Shown here piece by piece: positions 1-42,988 of a stretch of DNA of 64,000 bases; position 1 is the first letter of the stretch; each line of letters begins with the position of its first letter. The DNA is from Valencia hispanica (lineage: Eukaryota; Chordata; Actinopteri; Cyprinodontiformes; Valenciidae), in contig OY747704.1 in NCBI GenBank assembly GCA_963556495.2, forward strand, positions 11,375,501 through 11,439,500, written 5' to 3'. Position numbers and translations under genes: made by a program. The notes beneath the pieces are model-generated. The model did no database searches and was not told the DNA's origin. It saw only the letters and a list, made by a program, of their open reading frames with translations.

Positions 1-344
1 CATGCAATTTTTTGTGTGTGTGTCAAAATCTTATTTGGTCAGTTTGTGATAAGATTATTTGCTTTTTCAGTTGTAGATAATTATGCTAAATATTACAGAT
101 AATTATGCAATTTTGCATGATCATTCAAAAATGTTATATTAGCCAATCAGATGTTCATTTTTAATGTTTAAAACTGTTTTTTCATGGTGAATAAACACTG
201 ACAAAGCTTCTGACTGTACCTTTTGTACTATTTCATTGCTGGGTCTCGAATTTTTGCACTGTAGTGGTTAAAACCTCACTCAAATAGGGGTTAAAAAAAG
301 CATTCATCTGAACACTAAAACTTTTTCATCAGTAATACCCACTG
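1..344. other. no feature seen
   Basis: AT-rich DNA with a short TG run near 13-22. No gene or recognisable repeat. Confidence 0.5.
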
Positions 345-1492
345 CAGTCTGCTTATCGCTGTGGAGATGGAGTTGAAGATGCCATCATCCACCTACTTCA
401 ACCAACCCACTGTCATCTGGACAAAGTAGGCAGCACTGTGAGGATCATGTTCTTTGATTTCTCCAGTGCATTTAACACAATTCAGCCTGATTTGCTTTGT
501 CAGAAACTCCTGAAGACACAGGTGGAGCCCTCAACAATCGCCTGGATCAATGACTAGCTGACCAACAGACCACAATTTGTGAGACTGAAGAATTGTGTGT
601 CAAACCAGGTGGTCAGCAGCACAGGAGCACCACAGGGGACCGTACTCTCACCATTCCTTTTTACTCTGTACACCTCAGACTTCCAGTACAAATCAGAGAC
701 CTGTCATCTGCAGAAATACTCAGATGACTCTGCAATTGTTGGGTGTATCAGAGATGGACAAGAAGGTGAATACAGAGAGCTGGTGGACCGCTTTGTGACA
801 TGGTGTGGAAACAATCGTCTCACCTTGAATGTGAACAAAACAAAGGAGATGATTGTAGATTTCAGAAGAAACAGGGATAAGTCAAAAACGGTTTCCATCA
901 TGGGAGAAGAAGTGGAGGTGGTTGAGGAGTATAAATACCTCGGAGTTCACCTTGACAACAGACTGGACTGGAGGCGCAACAGTGAAGCCGTCTACAAGAA
1001 GGGACAGAGCAGACTGTACTTCTTGAGGAAGCTTAGGTTCTTCAAGGTTTGCAGCAAGATGCTGGATATCTTCTACAAGTCTGTTGTGGAGAGTGTAATT
1101 TCTTCAGCCGTCATCTGTTGGGGTAGCAGCATCAGAGCCAGGGATTTAAATTGGCTAAGCAACCTGACAAAGAACGCTGGTTCTGTTCTTGGGACAGCTA
1201 TGGAACATCTGGAGATGATAATGCAAAGAAGGATTCTTCACAAAATCAAAAAAATTATGGTCAACCCTGAGCATCCTCTTCATGAGACAGTCATACAACA
1301 ACAGAGCGTCTTCAGTTTGAGGCTTCTTCAGTTTCGCTGCAATACACACCGCCACAGGAAATCCTTCCTGCCCACAGCCATCATCATCTACAACAACTCC
1401 TTAAAGAATTAATTATATGAGCTATACCAACACTTAATTTCGCTCTGTGATCAATAAAGTATTTTTGAATTGAATTTGAATTGAATTTGAAT
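345..1492 (+). mobile_element. 5'-truncated LINE (jockey/Rex1/L2-like) with reverse transcriptase
   Basis: A reading frame from about 345 to 1412 encodes the reverse transcriptase core: FDFSSAF (motif A), GAPQGTVLSP (motif B) and YSDD (motif C), then the thumb and C-terminal region ending AIIIYNNSLKN. A single in-frame TAG at 555-557 interrupts it; otherwise it is open. The endonuclease part is missing (5' truncation). The 3' end has AATAAA at 1453-1458 and a tandem GAATT-type tail at about 1466-1492. The tail style and protein are typical of abundant fish LINEs; the exact clade is not settled. Confidence 0.88.
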
Positions 1493-1599
1493 AGATAATG
1501 ATTAATAAAAGTGTACAATTGGCATTGTGCTTTGAGAGAAATTGATTTTATTTTGGATTACAGTAGCTACTTAAATTAGACTGAGTAAGAACAACATTT

Positions 1600-2740
1600 C
1601 TATAAGGTTATAGGCCATTTTTTCAAATTTTCTAGACATGCCACTAGGTAAGCCACAAAAGGCCATTGCAAACGAAACTCTGTTCCCAGAGTGGTGTATC
1701 TAAGCATATTTATAAAAAAGTATGGTAGGAAAAGGTATACCACCAACAGGCATAACCGCAGCTTTGAAAGGATTGTCAAGCAAAATCCATTCAAGTCAAG
1801 GGGTGGACAGAGGATGGAGTCAGTACATCATGAATCATATTCCTCATGTCAAGCCTGTCCTGAACCAGAGACAATATTAGAAGTGTCTCACCTGGGCTAA
1901 GGAGGAAAAAAACTGGACTGTTGCTCAACGGTCCAAAGTCCTCTTTTCAGATGAAAGTAAAGTTTGCATTTCATTTGGACATCAAAGGTTCCAGAGTCTG
2001 GAGGAAGCGTGGAGAGGCACAGAATCCATGTTGCTTGAAGCTAAGTGGGAAGTTTCCAAAGTCACTGATGATTTAGTGTGCCATGTCATCTGCTGGTGTT
2101 GGCCCACTGGGTTTTCTGAAGTCCACAGTCAGAGCAGTCATCTACTAGGCAATTTTAGAGCACTTCATGCTTCCTTCTGCTGACGATCTTTTGGAGATGC
2201 TGATTCTATTTTCCACCAGGGCTTGGCACCTGCCCACAATGCCAAAAGTACCAAAAGCTGGTTCAATGACAATGGGATTCCTACACTTGATTGGCCAGCA
2301 AACTGGCCTGACCAGAACCCCCATAGAGAATCTGTGGGTTATTGTCAACAGGAAGATGAAAGACAACAGACCCAATAATGCAGATGACCTGAAGGCAGCT
2401 ATCAAAGCAACATGGGCTTTTATTACACCTCAGCAGAACCACAGCCTCCTCCATGTCATACTGCATTTATGCAGTAACTAATGCAAAAGGAGCCCCAACA
2501 AAGTATTGAGTGCATAGAAGCGAACATACTTTTCAGAAGCCTGACATTCCTGATTTAAATCACCCTTTTTTATATTGGTATTGGTAAATATGTCTGAAAA
2601 CCATGCATAATTTTCCTTCCACTATACAATTTTGGTTCATTATATAAAATCCTAATTAAATACATTAACATGTGTGGCTGTAATGTGACAACATGGAAAA
2701 GTATTGGAGGTATGAATATGTTTGCAAGGCACTGTAAACT
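1600..2740 (+). mobile_element. Tc1-like transposon fossil
   Basis: Degenerate transposase. The region around 2310-2410 still reads PIENLWVIVNRKMKDNRP and DDLKAAIKATW, the end of the DDE domain with its Glu, but a frameshift separates it from the upstream WPDQNP. A typical Tc1 terminal phrase (gcaaggcactgta) closes it near 2735. There is no intact ORF, so it is inactive. Confidence 0.8.
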
Positions 2741-5190
2741 GATTTCCATTAGATCCGGTGATAAGAATGTCCACCGAGTCTGAACTTTTCCATGATATAT
2801 TGGTGAAAATATTTTACTCTAAATTATGAATAGTCTTTTTTGAACTGCCAGAGACAAACGTGTTGAGCTTTTTTTCTACGTTTTTTTGTATAAACAAACC
2901 GTTTCTCCTTGCTGCAGGTATATCTAATTAACTGTTTTTGTAATTGGGCAGAAGGATTAAACGGATCAGCAGCTTCATTTGTCCAACTGTGGGAACCACA
3001 AACACAACACTTTCAGCTTAATTAAACTAAGACACGAGGATTGTAAAGAGTTTATTCGTACAAAAACAAGGATGCTAAGAAAATTGCATGATAAATATTT
3101 TGAATAGTTTGAAGTATTTTGTAACTAAAACAGTGCCGTTAGTCAGGGTTGAATGGAAGCACTCACGCGGAGTACAATGAGCCCACCGAAAGCACAAAAT
3201 TCGAAAACAACATCAGACCGAGGAGAGACAAGTAACAGAAACGCACTCAATGGGATGTCTGTTTTTGCCACTGCCACACAAAATAAAATCTATGGTGGTG
3301 GAATCTGGGATGTCCAGTCAGACAGAGAGACACTGCACATGTTTTCAGATGGAGAATGAATTCATTCAGTCCGCAGTGGCAGAGATAAAGTCAACCAGGA
3401 AACAGCATTTACTTAAAAACAATGTCAGCTGAATCAAATAGGATAGTTTTATTTTGTAAAATGTGATATAAAACCAACAGAAAACTATAACGTTTGGTTC
3501 TTATAGGTCTTGTCCCAATACTGACTCCAACATGTTCTTTTTGTGTCGGCTTTTTAATGCTTTTATCAATATTAAAAATTGAATTGGCAACATAAAAACA
3601 TTAACAGTGTGTGGACACGATCACCTCTACTAACCAATAGCCTATTACATTATGTTAAGAATTCCTGTTGGAGATAAAGCTACAGTTTTTTTTAAGTTGG
3701 GCTAATTTAGTCATTTCTCTTTATCTGAAAGAGAAACAGTGTCTGGTTTAGCAATGTAGCTTTTGGAGTAAACTGTCCTATTTAGACAATATTGATATAG
3801 GTAAATCTTATCAAATCTATCCCATGTAAGTAAATGCTTACACTAGTGATTAAACACTATTCTGAGCAAGCCCTGCAAATAATCTACTGCTTAATTTTCA
3901 AGACTTCTGTCTCTTGAAATGTCTCTTAAAGGGGATTATCTATGTTTGAATTTAAGCCATCTGAAATGTTTTTAAGTAGTTAATATCTTACCTGTAGTAC
4001 ATAAATCTTTCTCTGGCTTCATTTACTATAACATCCAGATTTTTTGATCCTGGAGGCTAAAGCTAGCAGCTAGGAGGAGCCAAGATTAAAGTCAAATCCT
4101 GACATCTTAAAACCACTTTTAATTCAAAAACACCATCAAGCTTTATTTGAATTGTCATCATTTGAACCTTTTAATCATTATCATGTTTAGTTTGGATGCT
4201 TATTTACAAAAACAGCTGTTGATTATCTACACTGATAATAGAGGTAGGAGGCAGTGTGGTGCTAAAGTCTTCCTACCCTCAGAGAGTGGAACATATAAAC
4301 ATTTCCAGTCAGTAGAACTTTCTGATATAAAGTTGAACAATATCACAACAGGTTTAGAGGACACTATTTCAATTTTTATACCTTGCTTTTCTATTGGGTA
4401 GTTGCATACTAGAAGGGCTTTACGTGTTCTGTTCTCAGTATAAGTTTCAAAGAGGAAGAGTTGGTGTTGCGCTGCCTCCTGTTTGTATATCCCTTGTAAA
4501 CAACTATATGTGTCAATAAGCGTTCAATGCAAAGGTGACAGATTCATAAAAAAGTGTTTGCAAAACTGCTTCCAAGTTTTTGTAGCTGAACAGAGAGGGA
4601 TAGAGATACAAGTCGGCTCTGGTCCTGGCTTCTCTCCAACTAGCTGTTAGCTTCAGTCTCTATAGGACCAAATGATCTCGATTTATGTCTACTGAAGACC
4701 CTGAGAGAGTTAGCTACTGCAGTTAAGATAAAATAAATTAAGATACATTTTTAACAAAACTTCAGTTCCAAAATCTTGAACCATCTTTAAATTCTATGTA
4801 ATTGCCAATCATAAATTACCTGAAAATCACAGGCCCCATAAATAAACATGTTTGAACTTCAGGGCTGTTTATTTGTGCCAGTGAGCATGTGTGTTTGTGC
4901 TTAACTAAGCTAGCCTAGCTTAGTTCTAAAACCAGAGAGACAGCTAGTCAGGCTTTAACTCTGAAGCATCAAAGCACTATAGCTTTATACTTTTGAATAT
5001 GGGTGGTAACCTCACAGTGATGCTATTATACAAAGCCTAGCTAGCTGTTTCTATCCCTTTTCAAATCCCAGTCTTTGCTAAAATAGGACAAATTAAGCGC
5101 TAAGCTAAGCCTTGTTCGGCATCTGCTGTTTACATATGGAATCATTTAACTGCCAGAGCTAAGAAATAGATAGGCTACAGGAGCAATGTC
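2741..5190. other. no gene seen
   Basis: AT-rich, apparently non-coding. Short ORFs only (for example 4147-4401), without recognisable domains. Confidence 0.5.
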
Positions 5191-5500
5191 TCGCTAAAAT
5201 GAAAAAGTTATCATTGTAACACGATACAAAACTCATTAAAACAAGAAAGTTTCTCTTTACAACAAGATACAAAGCTCCATAAAACGTTTAGAGTTTTATA
5301 TCGTATTAAAACAAGAATGTTTCTTGAGCCCCTTTATGCCATCAGGGGCTCCCTCTGACTCCATCTTCTAGACGACACTCAAACATCCCACAAGGTGTTG
5401 TCCTTTTACTGTTACAATCTTTCTCATTTAAATAAAAACATATTTTGGTTTCAACGAGATATAAATCAGATTATAACAAGACATAAAACTCGTTATAATG
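5190..5500. repeat. degenerate repeat with aaaactcgttat-like units
   Basis: Several loosely repeated units (acaaaactcattaaaacaag, ataaaactcgttataatgag) recur at irregular spacing in both orientations, suggesting a decayed tandem or foldback repeat. Family unknown. Confidence 0.4.
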
Positions 5501-8093
5501 AGCTCCTGTATTTCCTAGCTCTGGCACTTAAACTCTTCAACATTTACAAACCATTACAGAGCGACAGAGAAGAACATTTAGATATGCAGACTTTTTAGAA
5601 AATATAATCTGTAGCTGTCAGTGGAACTTTTGTTCTTATGTTTTAGGTCCAGTGAATTGCACCATATTGGTGAGAAATTTGAATAAAACTGAAGTTTTAT
5701 GAAATTTCTCTCGTGTGACAAAAAACTAGGAAAAAAAGAGAAAAAGAAAACAAAAGATGCCCGTTCCATCGAAGGACATGTAACAAGAAACAGCCGACAA
5801 ATAACATTGTACAGATATATGTGTCTCTACAAAAAGATTTTCTGTCAAAAAAGTATGATTTTCTTATAAATATATCAGTTTCATCCAAACCTATTTGTCA
5901 TTTTTATAAAAATCATTCTTTGGGTTGATCCTTCCCAACAACCAGCTGAGATGACGTGAAGACATCTGCATAGGTTTGCACAGCTTCATTAAACATGAGC
6001 TCAAACAAAGACAGACATGAGACATTAATGTGCCACACTGAAAATCATCCATGCTCAAAGATCTGAGCTAGCTTCATTCTGTTTCACCAATGGAGTCAGA
6101 TATGTCCCCAAGTATGGAAGCCCGCAAGCTAAGAAATCAAAGTGCCTGTGAAGTATTGAAGCAAGAAGAATGGAGGTAGACCATCTCTATTAGGAGTGAA
6201 TGGAAACCCTCACACCGAATGCTGACAAATGCACTCGAGTTTTAGTGGAGTTGTGGTACACTGACATGCCTTTTAACTAGTGGTGTTCATACTTATTCAT
6301 ATGATAAGTTCTAACTCCTCTGATGTAAGCTGATGTAAACGGTTGAAGAATTTGGTCAACTACGACTGACATCACAAAGACAACACTGAGCAGTGCCTTT
6401 TTCTTTACATGACGTCTATGATGTGAACGGTAAAAAAATAATACCACTAAGATAGATTTAAGGAGTTCTACCACCCCTACAGAGGTTTATTCATCTGTCA
6501 GGGACGGAGAGCTGAGTTTTTTTCCCCTCGAGATGATAACATCAAGGTGATAAATGCTCAAAAGATGAAAAATGTTTTATAAGAAATCTGCTTTTTTTTC
6601 TAGATACAAAAGATCTGGGCTTTTACAAAACAAGAGAATAATAGTTAAACCATTCGGGCAGTGCAGGAAAGTCCTAAAATGGGGTCCATTATAACGCAAA
6701 TGGTGGAGTTTTATATTTTCAACTTCACTGAGAAATTATTAGTTCTCACATTTGCAGAGAAGAGGGCTTCAACATAGTGAAGTCTGGTTTTTCAAATGCT
6801 GGCCTCTATGAATGATTCACTGATGGTATTTACGGTATATTGGAAAAGTTTTCATCATCTGAAACTTAGCACAGAGTTGAAAAAAAATAACCAGCTGTGT
6901 CCGCTTACCACTGTGTAGTAACCTGTTACAGAATATTACAATTAGGCCTAATTAGTGTGAAACAAATATAGTATCTAATAATAAAAAATGAGAGGTCCAC
7001 AAGATAAAAGCACATACTAAAATTAATAGGAATTTAGTCACTAAAATGTTTTAGAATTACCTTGAATAAAAATGAAATAAAGAAAATGAATTTTCAACAG
7101 ATGAAAAGGAAAAATAATTAATATAAGTAGTTTTAATCATAAATGATAAAAAATTTATTTGTTTTAGTTTAAAATGGGAATTATGGAGATTTGATGACAT
7201 GAATACATGAAAAGCAATTGACAGTTAATGTATAGTTTGATATAGAGCCTCAAATGGTGTCTGTAGATAGATTTGAATTAAATGAATGACTACATGATTT
7301 GTAAAAAAATAACTTTATAACTTACCAAGCTAACGGTTTATATTTAAATGTAAATGTAAAATGTTGGTATTTGTCGCTCCAGTGCTTTCAGGTTATCAAG
7401 CTTTGACTCCTTCAAACACAGCATACAATATACTTCATATTCATATAATATACTTCATTACTGCTGCCAGTGGTTTCAGTCTATGATTGAAATACTGGAT
7501 TTCAAAAATCACGTTTTTCATGACAAATGTGACAAAGTAGCTGGTCATAAATAACTAATAAAAAAAAAAAATGTGTCCCAAAAGAAACTATAACAGGCCA
7601 GTTTTGGAAGGAGAATTGTTCATCATGAGGCTGACAGTCTTTAAGTTTTTTGTAGGCTGTTCACTGCCCTGCATTAAGGGGAATTGCACTGTAGAGAAAA
7701 GGAATCAATGCCTAAATTCTCAAGCCATAAATAGAGCATGTGGAATGAATAAACGGGCAAAAAATAAAATGAAAGCTTAAAGCAAGTGGCAATAATTGAA
7801 CAAATGCCCAAATGTAGAACGTAACTAACAGTAGTAACAGACTGGTAATCAGAGCCTTATTTAAGACTTTGTAAGGCCTAAAATAGAAAGTCTTGTTTCT
7901 TCAGCTGTTTTGTATTAAAAAGGTTGTCTTTTTCTGTCTCTTAATCATGATAAATGTATGTTTTAGCAAACCAGAATACAATCCTAGTTTTAGTTGTATT
8001 TATATTCTAAACCTCAGTTTAAGATCTGTTGTAATCGAAACAACTAGCTAAAATGTTCAAATATGTTTGTTTAAGAAAAACGTTTCTTGAAAT
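5501..8093. other. no gene seen
   Basis: AT-rich non-coding sequence downstream of bicdl1. ORFs are short and have no family resemblance. Confidence 0.5.
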
Positions 8094-8799
8094 TTTATTT
8101 CAATAATTGCATTTTTAAAATGCTCATATTTCATCACCAAAATGGATGAATATTTATAAATATTTAATGGAAAATCCTCCTTTAATTTTCTTCAATTTTC
8201 TAATTCGCCTTTACCAGATATGTTGAACACACCAAGCTCCATTTTCCCCTGACAGATGAATAAACCTGAGAGACTCCCCATCATTGTGTGTACTAAGACG
8301 ATCACTGCCAGCTTCTCTTCATACTCTGACTCTGAGCTCTACCATAATACGACACAGTTCTGTCTTTCCCCAGACTCCTTGGCCTGATACCTGGGATGCA
8401 TACTGTACATGCTATAACTCTTAAACATTGTTTTCCACCTCTACAGAGTTGGCAGTGGGTTTTGTAGGCACTACAAGGAAACCTTTCTCTATGGAGGTAA
8501 ACTTTGTGACCCTGTCCTGTTGTGTTGAGACCAGAAAGCAAGCACTCTTTGGGGTGGGGGGTGGGGAGATTGCTGACCCAAAGCCTCTGGGGAAGAGTTG
8601 ATGTTTTCCTTCATTTCCATTCAGTAAGGAGCAGAGTAATGGGACAGATAAAGTGCAAAATTATCCTCACCCCCCTCCAACATCAGTGTGCACCACCGCC
8701 TGTCTTTGGCTGTGCTGTTACCTTTGGACACCCTCCATGTCCCTCACCTCGTCTGTCTCTGTGTGTCTCTGCTGTGCTTAAGGGCCAGTCCAACAGGGC
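8094..8799 (-). other. bicdl1: bicdl1 3' UTR (extent uncertain)
   Basis: Sequence downstream of the stop. Candidate polyadenylation signals on the minus strand are ATTAAA at 8168-8163 and AATAAA at 8099-8094, about 640-700 nt after the stop. No transcript evidence is available, so the end is a guess. Confidence 0.4.
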
Positions 8800-39014
<30,215 letters not shown>

Positions 39015-39650
39015 CGCCGCCCGGCGGAGAAGTCAACAGATGGGAGCCGACTTCACACTGGATGAACCCAGCCTGTTCCGATTCGCTCAGGCTGACCGCA
39101 CCGGCACACAATCACCAATATATTCATTGTTTCCACTCGGTTTAATGCAGTATTTAGTTAAGTTGCTAGACTTCCAAGTTTCCTCACGTCCGTCTCTTCT
39201 CGTTATGCTACCAGCAGTGACTCCAGCTCTGATTGAATCCCAGAAAACACCGCCTCCTCTGCAGCTCACTCACTGGCTGTTTATGACTGGACATATGAAA
39301 GCATTCCTTTATCCCGGGATGAACCGCCTACACGATCCCTGCGCAGTGGTCGGTCGATGAGGGTCCATCTCGTCTCGGGGTCCAGGATCCCCCATAATTC
39401 TGAACCTGGTAGAGCAGGCACTTGCCAGCCAAACACGACAAGCGCGACCCCGATATCTCTCAATCCCTTCCCCGTTTTAGGTGCGCGTTCCCGTCACCGT
39501 TGTGACGGCAGCTGAAACCTGTCACAAACCGACCGCCTATTGGCTGAATATGATAGCGCCATATTTTGGTGCTTCTCTCACACCTCTATGACATCCAATA
39601 AACGAGCACGTGAGGAGGTAGATCGAGGGGCTGTTGTATGAAGGGATGCA
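39015..39650 (-). promoter_or_regulatory. bicdl1: bicdl1 5' UTR and promoter region
   Basis: The GC-rich, CpG-containing tract starting in exon 1 continues past the start codon. An inverted CCAAT box (ATTGG, about 39538-39542) and an E-box CACGTG near 39608 lie upstream. No TATA box is evident at a sensible distance, so a CpG-type promoter is likely. The transcription start cannot be placed from sequence alone. Confidence 0.5.
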
Positions 39651-39776
39651 CCAAAAACTGTAGCTGTAAGAATATCAACGACATATCATATTAGACAAGC
39701 ATATTTTATTTAATACACGTGCAAAATCAACAGCTCCAAGAAAGAGCAACCATGTTTTCACGTTTTGTTACAGGAG

Positions 39777-39995
39777 AAAACACTGCAAGAAACAAGGAAC
39801 AGAACAGTAAGATAACACTATGGCTTTCAGTCTAGCAGTTATCTACTCTCATTGAAACAGGTATTCATATTCCTGGAACTTTTTCACATTTTGTGTAGTT
39901 ACAATCACTACGTGTTATGTAATAGTACACACTTTTAATTTTCTTCAGATATCTAAAAAGTATGACACTGCGCATCACTCTGAAGGTTAGTTGCC
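39777..39995 (+). repeat. second copy of the intron-1 segment 37262-37500
   Basis: cactgcaagaaacaaggaac, agtaagataacactatggct and catattcctggaactttt match 37265-37410 closely, in the same orientation. It includes about 75 bp outside the Tc1 end plus the Tc1-like 5' end. Confidence 0.75.
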
Positions 39996-40973
39996 TCCTG
40001 TTCAATGAAGTGGTCTTACAGAGAAACTAAAACAAAACAACAAAGAGAGGCAGTGCATGAAGGAGCTTTGGTCAGTTGGTTCACATGCTGTCCATTCTAG
40101 AGTCCATCAAGACCATTCAACAGGCTGCATAAAAAAGGCATGCTGCTGACGGTAAGAACAGAGACAAAAACAAAGAGAAAGAGGGAGGACAGTAGACAAA
40201 ACAAATAACAGTCCCTGTGACTGATGTATATGGACCATTCTACCGAGTTGGTTGAAATTCAGAGTTGAAATTTCATTAAAATGTGTTTACTTTTTTATAA
40301 AAACTTGTACCAATGCACTAAGGGGAACATTTTAAGTAAAAGAACACTCAATTTTAATTTTGTATTTTCAAAATATGTCTTTATTCCTTAACGTTCCCAA
40401 ATTTTCTCACTACCAAAACATTGGCTTCCATTCAGAATAAAATACTTAATTTTACCATTGCTTATTTAGTTTCATTTCCCACTGTGAAGGCTATTTTTCT
40501 AAAATTAATTTAAAAGGTTTTTACAACAAAATGAGTTTGAATGAATATTTTACAAATTTTACATAACATTTTTTTATGACTTAATCAAATCCGCATATCA
40601 TCTTTCTCTGTAAAATGTCTAAATTTGATCATATTGCATTCAAAAAAATTTATAGATGAAATCAGACCAACATCTAAACAATCATTATCTCAAAATGTAG
40701 GTAGATACTGAAAGATCTTTTATTTTTTACAAAGTAACCTGTATTTTAATAGTGACTCCACTGTTTTGGTAGTGACTACAATGATGCGGTAGTGACCGTA
40801 ATCCTTTCTGATTATTTTGTTTCTTGTAAATATAGGCCCATAACATAATTAATGTTAGAAAGGATAACATCACCCAAAGTGCATGACAGGTGTAGCCCAC
40901 TGCTCCACAAAGCATCAAATGAGTGTCGAATGCAAATGACAAACTTCACATTTGTGTTTTCTGGCCATGGAGA

Positions 40974-41681
40974 CTAGTCTGTATTTTTTGAGTAACCTGG
41001 CTGAGACAGCATTTCGAAATACATGTTTCTTCTTATAGCTTGGGGACTTATATTTTTCCTGAATATGGTGCACAAGCGTGTTATGAAAAACAAGGGTCTT
41101 TCTGACATCAGAGGGTAGTTTGTTCTTCGAGTTTTAGTTCTTGCGGAACTTTTTGACAGTTCTGTTGTTAACCTCAACTTCATCCTCTGAAACCCTTTTC
41201 TATACTTGTCCTCCTTCTTCAATGTTTTGATCTGCAGCTTTAATTTCTGTATTTTACTGTAGTTGTGTGTTCTTGCTGTTGCACTTTTTCGTCCTGAAAG
41301 CTTTCGCCTTGCTGTAGGTCCTGCTTTTAGCTCTGGTGTTGGCTCAGATATTAGCTCTGGAGTTTGGTCACCCTCACTGTAGGTGCTAGGTGGTGTAGAA
41401 GTCAGGCAAATCTTCTCAATCTCTCCCTGTATTTTCACAAATCTCCGGCGATCCTGTTGTCTTTTCATCCATTGTGCTCTGACCCTTTTTTCTCTCTTTC
41501 TGATAATTTATTTAAAAGTTTCAGCTTTCCTTCTTCTTTTCGTTTCTGATTTCTTTCTCTTTCCTTTTTTAAATATTCTTGATATTTCACTGGGTCATTC
41601 CTCAGTCCCTGAACTCCCTTGATCGCTCTGCCCCACTTTTTCTTTTTTTTGTAGGCATTTTTATGTTTTATTTCTTCCTGC
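40974..41681 (-). pseudogene. broken basic protein of the unclassified transposon
   Basis: Two overlapping frames on the minus strand: one at 41681-41465 (starting in the Rex3 junction; KYQEYLKKERERNQKRKEEG, SEREKKGSEHNG) and a second at 41468-40974 (MKRQQDRRRFVKIQGEIEK ... THNYSKIQKLKLQIKTLKKE). One frameshift joins them. The product is very Lys/Arg/Glu-rich with coiled-coil heptads, as in a nucleic-acid-binding protein. No DDE triad is visible in this part. A pyrimidine-rich tract followed by GCAG just before GAAGAAAT may be a splice acceptor now interrupted by the Rex3 insertion. Confidence 0.55.
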
Positions 41682-41689
41682 GAAAATGC

Positions 41690-42988
41690 TGATGGATGGT
41701 ACATCCATCCATCCATCATCCATCCGTCCATCTATCCATCCAAGATGGATGGTCCATCCATCCATCCATCCATCCATTTTCTTCCGCTTATCCGGAGTCA
41801 GGTCGCGGGGGCAACAGCTTAAGCAAAGAGACCCAGACTTCCTTCTCCCCAGCCACTTGGGCCAGCTCCTCGGGAGGAATCCCAAGTCGTTCCCAGGCCA
41901 GCCGAGAAACTTAGTCCCTCCAGCGTGTCCTGCGCCTTCCCCTGGGCCTCCTCCCGGTGGGACGTGTCCAGAACACCTCACCAGGGAGGCGTCCAGGATT
42001 CATCCTGACCAGATGCCCGAGCCACCTCAACTGATTCCTCTCGGAGGAGCAGCGGCTCTACTCTGAGCCCCCTCCGGATGACCGAGCTTCTCACCCTATC
42101 TCTAAGGGAGAGCCCAGACACTCTATGGAGGAAACTCATTTCAGCCGCTTGTATCCGTGATCTCGTTCTTTCGGTCGCCACCCATAGTTCGTGACCATAG
42201 ATGAGGGTAGGAATGTAGATCGACTGGTAAATCGAGAGCTTCGCCTTTTGGCTCAGCTCTCTCTTCACCACAACAGACCGGTACAGCACCCACATAACTG
42301 CAGATGCCCCACCAATCCGTCTATCCATTTCCCCCTCCATTTTTCCCTCATTTGTAAACAAGACCCCCAGATACTTAAACTCCTCCACTTGGGGAAGGAC
42401 CCCATCCCCGACCCTGAGAAGGCACCCCACCCTTTTCCGGGACAAGACCAAGGCCTCGGATTTGGCGGTGCCGATTCTCATCCCAGCCGCTTCACACTTG
42501 GCTGCGAACCGCTCCAGCGAAAGCTGGAGATCACTTTCCGATGAAGCCAACAGGACCACGTCATCTGCAAAAAGCATAGACCCGATCCTGAGGCCACCAA
42601 AAAGTTCCTCTCAACATCTTGGCTGCGCCTAGAAATCCAGTCTATAATAGTTATGAACAGGATTGGTGACAAAGGGCAACCTTGGCGGAGTCCAACTCTC
42701 ACCGGATACAAGCCCAACTTACTGCCAGCAATGCGAACAAAACTCTGGCACCGGTCGTACAGGGACCTAACAGCCCGTATCAAGGGGCCCGGTACCCCAT
42801 ACTCCCGGAGTACCCCCCACAGGGCCCCCCGAGGGACACGGTCGAACGCCTTCTCTAAGTCCACAAAACACATGTAGACCCGTTGGGCAAACTCCCACGC
42901 ACCCTCCAGGACCCTGCTGAGGGTGTAGAGCTAGTCCAGATTTCCATGGCCAGTTCGAAAACTGCATTGTTCATCCTGGATCCGAGGG
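41690..42988 (-). mobile_element. Rex3 (RTE-clade) LINE, 5'-truncated
   Basis: Minus-strand reverse transcriptase pieces: FVDLEKAFDRVPR (motif A), GLRQGCPLSP (motif B), LFADDVVLLA (motif C), VLPQVEEFKYLGVLF, then the RSRIQAAEMSFLHRV region. A frameshift near 42575 splits the frame between motifs B and C. The 3' tail is GATG/ATGG-type tandem repeats (41690-41778). The 8-bp target duplication GAAAATGC lies at 41682-41689 and 42989-42996. Confidence 0.9.

Noticed and set aside
41691..41778. ATGG/TCCA tandem array as a CRISPR-like or independent satellite
   Set aside because: It is the 3' tail of the Rex3 LINE.
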